Source: Streptomyces sp. NRRL F-525
Lineage (GTDB): Bacteria; Actinomycetota; Actinomycetes; Streptomycetales; Streptomycetaceae
Assembly (NCBI RefSeq): GCF_000716605.1
Contig: NZ_JNXE01000012.1
Coordinates: forward strand, 124,001-188,000
Length of the DNA stretch: 64,000 nt
Reading direction: 5' to 3'
Under the pieces are notes generated by a model. The model ran no database searches. It was not told the origin of the DNA and worked only from the letters and a program-made list of their open reading frames with translations. Shown piece after piece: positions 61,901 through 64,000 of the stretch (position 1 is its first letter; every line of letters starts with the position of its first letter). A program made the position numbers and the translations under genes.

Positions 61901-62094
61901 TCATGGCCGTCTGGGAAGACGCCGCACGCGAGGCCCGCAAGGACGGCCGGGAGCTGTACTACCGCAGCCAGGGAAAGGGGCAGTCCAACCTCATCAAAAG
62001 CTTCGAACAGCGCTACGGACTGTGGGAGACACCGAATTCCATGCGCAATGTCGACCGGGAATGCCAGGTGATGGTGAAGGGGGCAGACCTGTGA
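58969..62094 (+). CDS. drmA: DISARM helicase DrmA
   Basis: 1041 residues; ATG 58969 with GAGGA just upstream. The N-terminal 400 residues are the DISARM-specific part (RQELVAYLQRQLVGPAQGE, then YLMGTLYPQEADMQRQL). The helicase core follows: Walker A FPTGGGKTEAYL with Lys430, a zinc-type CPWCGTRILPAHK segment, DELH at 631-634 and YIQATSRVGRHS near 855. DrmA with DrmB forms the core complex of DISARM; it binds and moves on DNA with 5' overhangs and is part of the trigger for restriction. The gene overlaps drmB by four bases (GTGA). Confidence 0.9.
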   Translation: MDPRQELVAYLQRQLVGPAQGEHETLDAPPDRQYLMGTLYPQEADMQRQLDFAAEELEGVGMEGEAEDTAPAADPVPESNAWLPSSLGFSFYTDATTVEITCTGARYQTHAATGERGRHWVRVPLPAETHTLGPDRDHVPVLDGRAELRLRRRAFGTGHLITVALVNTARHEQALGKSAQWDRMLFQVGLEARPVDGGIRQYPSVRLASRDLEEQELRLQYEHVQTHAVGHGCAVAEHYDDEAHRVTALSAAVMPQAEASGVRAAGLSGTPVLDVLHLADPKISVDQLREELGEFVADYRAWYVGQLNKAVPDWGRDAADRILRRIRGTVTRIESGVRTLCDPSRPELLHAFRAANRAMALQMRHSAPDLAGTRRPRRVAVPVDPAPDPAAAWRPFQLAFFLLALDGVADPRHTDRATTDLIWFPTGGGKTEAYLLLAAFEMVLRRREPDGGGTAVLSRYTLSLLTTQQFQRAATTVCALETLRRADPATYGREPFSIGLWVGETTTPNTYEKARAAFDDVRAAARPDDVFILDRCPWCGTRILPAHKSPDIGDYGVRAAADSFAFFCPRDECAFHDELPVAVVDEQLYDHPPTFVLGTVDKFARLAWEPRAGQLFGARSGNRPPSLVIQDELHLLTGPLGTTVGLYEAAILGLCTTSDGTGPKVVASTATIRRSGEQVRALYGGGVQLFPPAGLDARHSYFAEPDTSKPGRRYLGVMAQGHTSGRAVVATTAAMLQGAWELPEEHRDAYWTLVAYHHSLRELGRTVTAAADDIPAQLAGLASGAGTRELADHQVQELTSNLPRAEQPVLLDRLEKRWDEKESVSFLPCTNMLSVGVDVKRLALMLMQGQPKTTAEYIQATSRVGRHSVPGLVVTFFNATRPRDRSHYETFDVYHRSLYRHVEPTSVTPWSVPSRARALHAALVILVRHRLGLAAENQAGQVIDHLAEVEAVTEELATRAEACEPFTGDVVRKELADLMAVWEDAAREARKDGRELYYRSQGKGQSNLIKSFEQRYGLWETPNSMRNVDRECQVMVKGADL

Positions 62095-63938
62095 GCCGCA
62101 AGCTGCGGGTGCGCCAGTCGCAGACAGTGGTGCCCTTCGGAGTCGGAGCCGTCTTCGACATCCAAGGTGAGTCGTTCGTCGCCACCGGCATCGGCGACTG
62201 GCCGGGAAGAAGCCGGCAGAAGGTGGAGTCGCCCCGGCTGGCCTCACGGCTCGGGGTGACCGGCTTCTATGCCGCTCCCGCGACAGCCAACGACCGTTAC
62301 GACACCCCGGACGCGCCCGGCGTGCCGTACATCCGTTTTCCGTCCTGGCTGTTCTGCGGTGCGTGCCGGCGCATGAAGCGCTGGCGCATCGCTGACGAGA
62401 AGCCCGGACAGGCACCGCGCTGCCCCTCCTGCTCGCAGGGCCGGACACTCGCGCCCATGCGGTTCGTACAGATCTGCGCGGCGGGGCATCTCGGCGACAT
62501 CGACTGGTGGTTCTGGGCTCACTCGCGGCGCGAGGCCGCTGAGAGACGTCAGTGCGGCGAGCGCGAGAAGCTCCGCTTCCTCGTCTCCGAGCGTGCCTCC
62601 GGACTCGAAGCGCTCTCTGTCAGCTGCTCCGCCAATGGATGTGGCGCCACACGCGACCTGCTCGACATCCTCGGCACACACGGCATGCGCTGCTCCGGAC
62701 GCAACCCGTGGCAGCGGACGAACGAAGCCACGGAATGCGTCAAGCCGGCACAAGTGGTGCAGCGCACAGCGGGGAACCTGTATTACCCGGTGATGCACTC
62801 AGCACTCGACATCCCGGAGACAGACGTAGGCGTTCATGACGATGACGCGCTCGCCGAATCCGTACGCCAACACGATCTGTGGGTGCCGTTGTGCCGCGAT
62901 GCGCGGAAGCCGCGAGCGGCCATGTTCCGGGAGGTGATCCTGGAGGACACCGGTGCCGACGAAGAACTTCTGGACGCCCTCCTCAGCGAGGAGACGGGGC
63001 AAGGTACCTCGGTGCCGGGCGATGCGCTCGCAGCCCCGGCCCGGCCTGACCTGAGCCGAGAGGAATGGGCCGCGTTCACCGTGCCCACCCCTCCGGCGAC
63101 GCGTGACTTCGCGCTGCGCGAGACCACCCTCGGTCTCGCTGGTGAGACCGAGGACCCGTGGGCGGGACTACGGCGCCGTTTCGGACGGATCGTCCTCGCC
63201 GACCGGCTGCGTGAGGTACGAGCCCTGTCGGGTTTCACCCGGGTCTCACCTGACGCCACGGTCGTCCCCGCGGACACCACGAGGCGTTTGAAGTGGTTGC
63301 CGGCGGTGGAGGTCTTCGGTGAAGGGATCTTCCTCACCCTGGACAGGCCCGAACTGGCAACCTGGGAGAATGATCTGAGGGTGCGCCAGCGAGTTGCAGG
63401 CATGCGCGCGGATCTCGACCGCTCCTTCCAGAAAGACCGTCTGGAGGCCCTGACCGGACCTGAACTCGCCCCCCGGTTCGTCCTTCTGCACACCCTGGCA
63501 CACCTGTTGATCCGTCAGCTCTCCTTCGAATCCGGATACACCACGGCGAGCCTTCGCGAACGGATCTACGCACGGCCCGAACAGGACCAGTACGGCATCC
63601 TCATCTATACCGCCGCGGGAGACGCGGAAGGAACCCTCGGAGGCCTCGTCAGGCAGGGCGAACCCCCACGCTTGGCGGAGACCCTGCTACGGATGACGGA
63701 GGCGGCGGCCTGGTGCTCGGCCGACCCTCTCTGTGCCGAACACTCCGGCCAGGGCTTCGGGAACCTCAACCGTGCCGCCTGCCACGCCTGTGCCCTTCTT
63801 CCGGAGACCAGCTGCGAGGCCGGCAACGCCCTGCTCGACCGAGCCCTGGTCGTGGGTGGCGAACTCGTGCCCGGCTATTTGGAAGCGATTGTTGCCGCTG
63901 CCCGTGCGGCCGCGGTGACCGCGCTGGAGCAGCCATGA
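62091..63938 (+). CDS. drmB: DISARM DUF1998 protein DrmB
   Basis: 615 residues; GTG 62091 overlaps the drmA stop. It starts with the family pattern RKLRVRQSQTVVPFGVGAVF. Zinc-ribbon pairs FCGACRRMKRW and RCPSCSQG lie near residues 88-113. The C-terminal DUF1998 part includes VLLHTLAHLLIRQLSFESGY, GILIYTAAGDAEGTLGGLV and a final CHACALLPETSCE. DrmB forms the complex with DrmA. It overlaps the next gene (ATGA). Confidence 0.9.
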   Translation: MSRKLRVRQSQTVVPFGVGAVFDIQGESFVATGIGDWPGRSRQKVESPRLASRLGVTGFYAAPATANDRYDTPDAPGVPYIRFPSWLFCGACRRMKRWRIADEKPGQAPRCPSCSQGRTLAPMRFVQICAAGHLGDIDWWFWAHSRREAAERRQCGEREKLRFLVSERASGLEALSVSCSANGCGATRDLLDILGTHGMRCSGRNPWQRTNEATECVKPAQVVQRTAGNLYYPVMHSALDIPETDVGVHDDDALAESVRQHDLWVPLCRDARKPRAAMFREVILEDTGADEELLDALLSEETGQGTSVPGDALAAPARPDLSREEWAAFTVPTPPATRDFALRETTLGLAGETEDPWAGLRRRFGRIVLADRLREVRALSGFTRVSPDATVVPADTTRRLKWLPAVEVFGEGIFLTLDRPELATWENDLRVRQRVAGMRADLDRSFQKDRLEALTGPELAPRFVLLHTLAHLLIRQLSFESGYTTASLRERIYARPEQDQYGILIYTAAGDAEGTLGGLVRQGEPPRLAETLLRMTEAAAWCSADPLCAEHSGQGFGNLNRAACHACALLPETSCEAGNALLDRALVVGGELVPGYLEAIVAAARAAAVTALEQP

Positions 63939-64000
63939 CAGTCACCTACCTGGGCCTTTCGCCGGAACAACGTGCCTGCCTCGATGACCTCCCTTTCGAT
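63935..64000 (+). CDS. Start of a further gene, presumably drmC
   Basis: Only 22 codons (MTVTYLGLSPEQRACLDDLP, then FD) fall inside the window. ATG 63935 overlaps the drmB stop by four bases. In known DISARM loci the gene after drmB is drmC, a phospholipase D-family nuclease, so that is the likely identity; nothing in the visible residues proves it. Confidence 0.5.
   Translation, partial: MTVTYLGLSPEQRACLDDLPFD

Noticed and set aside
1..64000. Integrase, transposase, tRNA, attachment site or CRISPR array
   Set aside because: None was recognised on either strand. The mobile boundaries of the island, if any, lie outside the window.

Overview
The window is very GC-rich, codes densely and uses many GTG starts. 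It carries actinomycete hallmarks: XRE/DUF397 pairs, DUF5753 regulators, a single TTA codon in a regulator, and an HrdB-like sigma factor. It looks like Streptomyces or a close relative. Apart from the first 3 kb, almost every recognisable gene belongs to a defence or toxin-antitoxin family, so I read it as one long defence island. I see no integrase, transposase, tRNA or CRISPR array.

Layout. 1-3030: end of a conserved hypothetical gene, a secreted I36-type protein, and an XRE-TPR regulator with a palindrome in front of it. 3167-11644: a complete four-gene type III Wadjet operon (jetABCD), every junction overlapping. 11645-12589: a gap with no convincing gene. 12590-27598: a prokaryotic PIWI locus. 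Its core is the three-gene pPIWI_RE set (REase 17992, DinG-like helicase 19145, PIWI protein 22825). The REase overlaps an upstream AddB/Cas4-like nuclease (16325), a Ser/Thr kinase is divergent from that nuclease (14680-16179), and two related HTH-methylase-specificity fusions stand at the outer ends (12590 and 25949). 27615-32867 (minus): mcrB, mcrC and a RelE-UvrD helicase fusion. 32988-33723: Phd/PIN toxin-antitoxin pair. 34065-36440: DUF2786 protein. 36511-38234: XRE/ImmA-IrrE protease overlapping a PIN toxin. 38276-39568: PIN_8 protein. 40293-41329: XRE-DUF5753 plus DUF397. 41381-42523: EcsC-like protein.

42556-64000: a class 1 DISARM locus in two divergent arms. The minus arm reads kinase/MrfA-like-helicase/Vsr-like fusion (49671-55976), drmD, drmMI, and probably the EcsC gene. 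The plus arm reads a 915-residue HrdB-like sigma factor with a long coiled-coil tail, then drmA, drmB and the start of the next gene (presumably drmC), cut by the window edge.

The most unusual things are: (i) the sigma-70 protein heading the drmAB operon; (ii) the kinase-helicase-nuclease giant opposite it; (iii) the pPIWI_RE locus framed by two methylase-like proteins whose motif IV lacks the usual aromatic residue; and (iv) a 15-bp palindromic sequence shared by the promoter region of the sigma gene (56120-56134) and that of the second methylase (25887-25901), which hints that the PIWI and DISARM loci share a regulator. All functional statements come from motif reading and family knowledge; no database search was possible.
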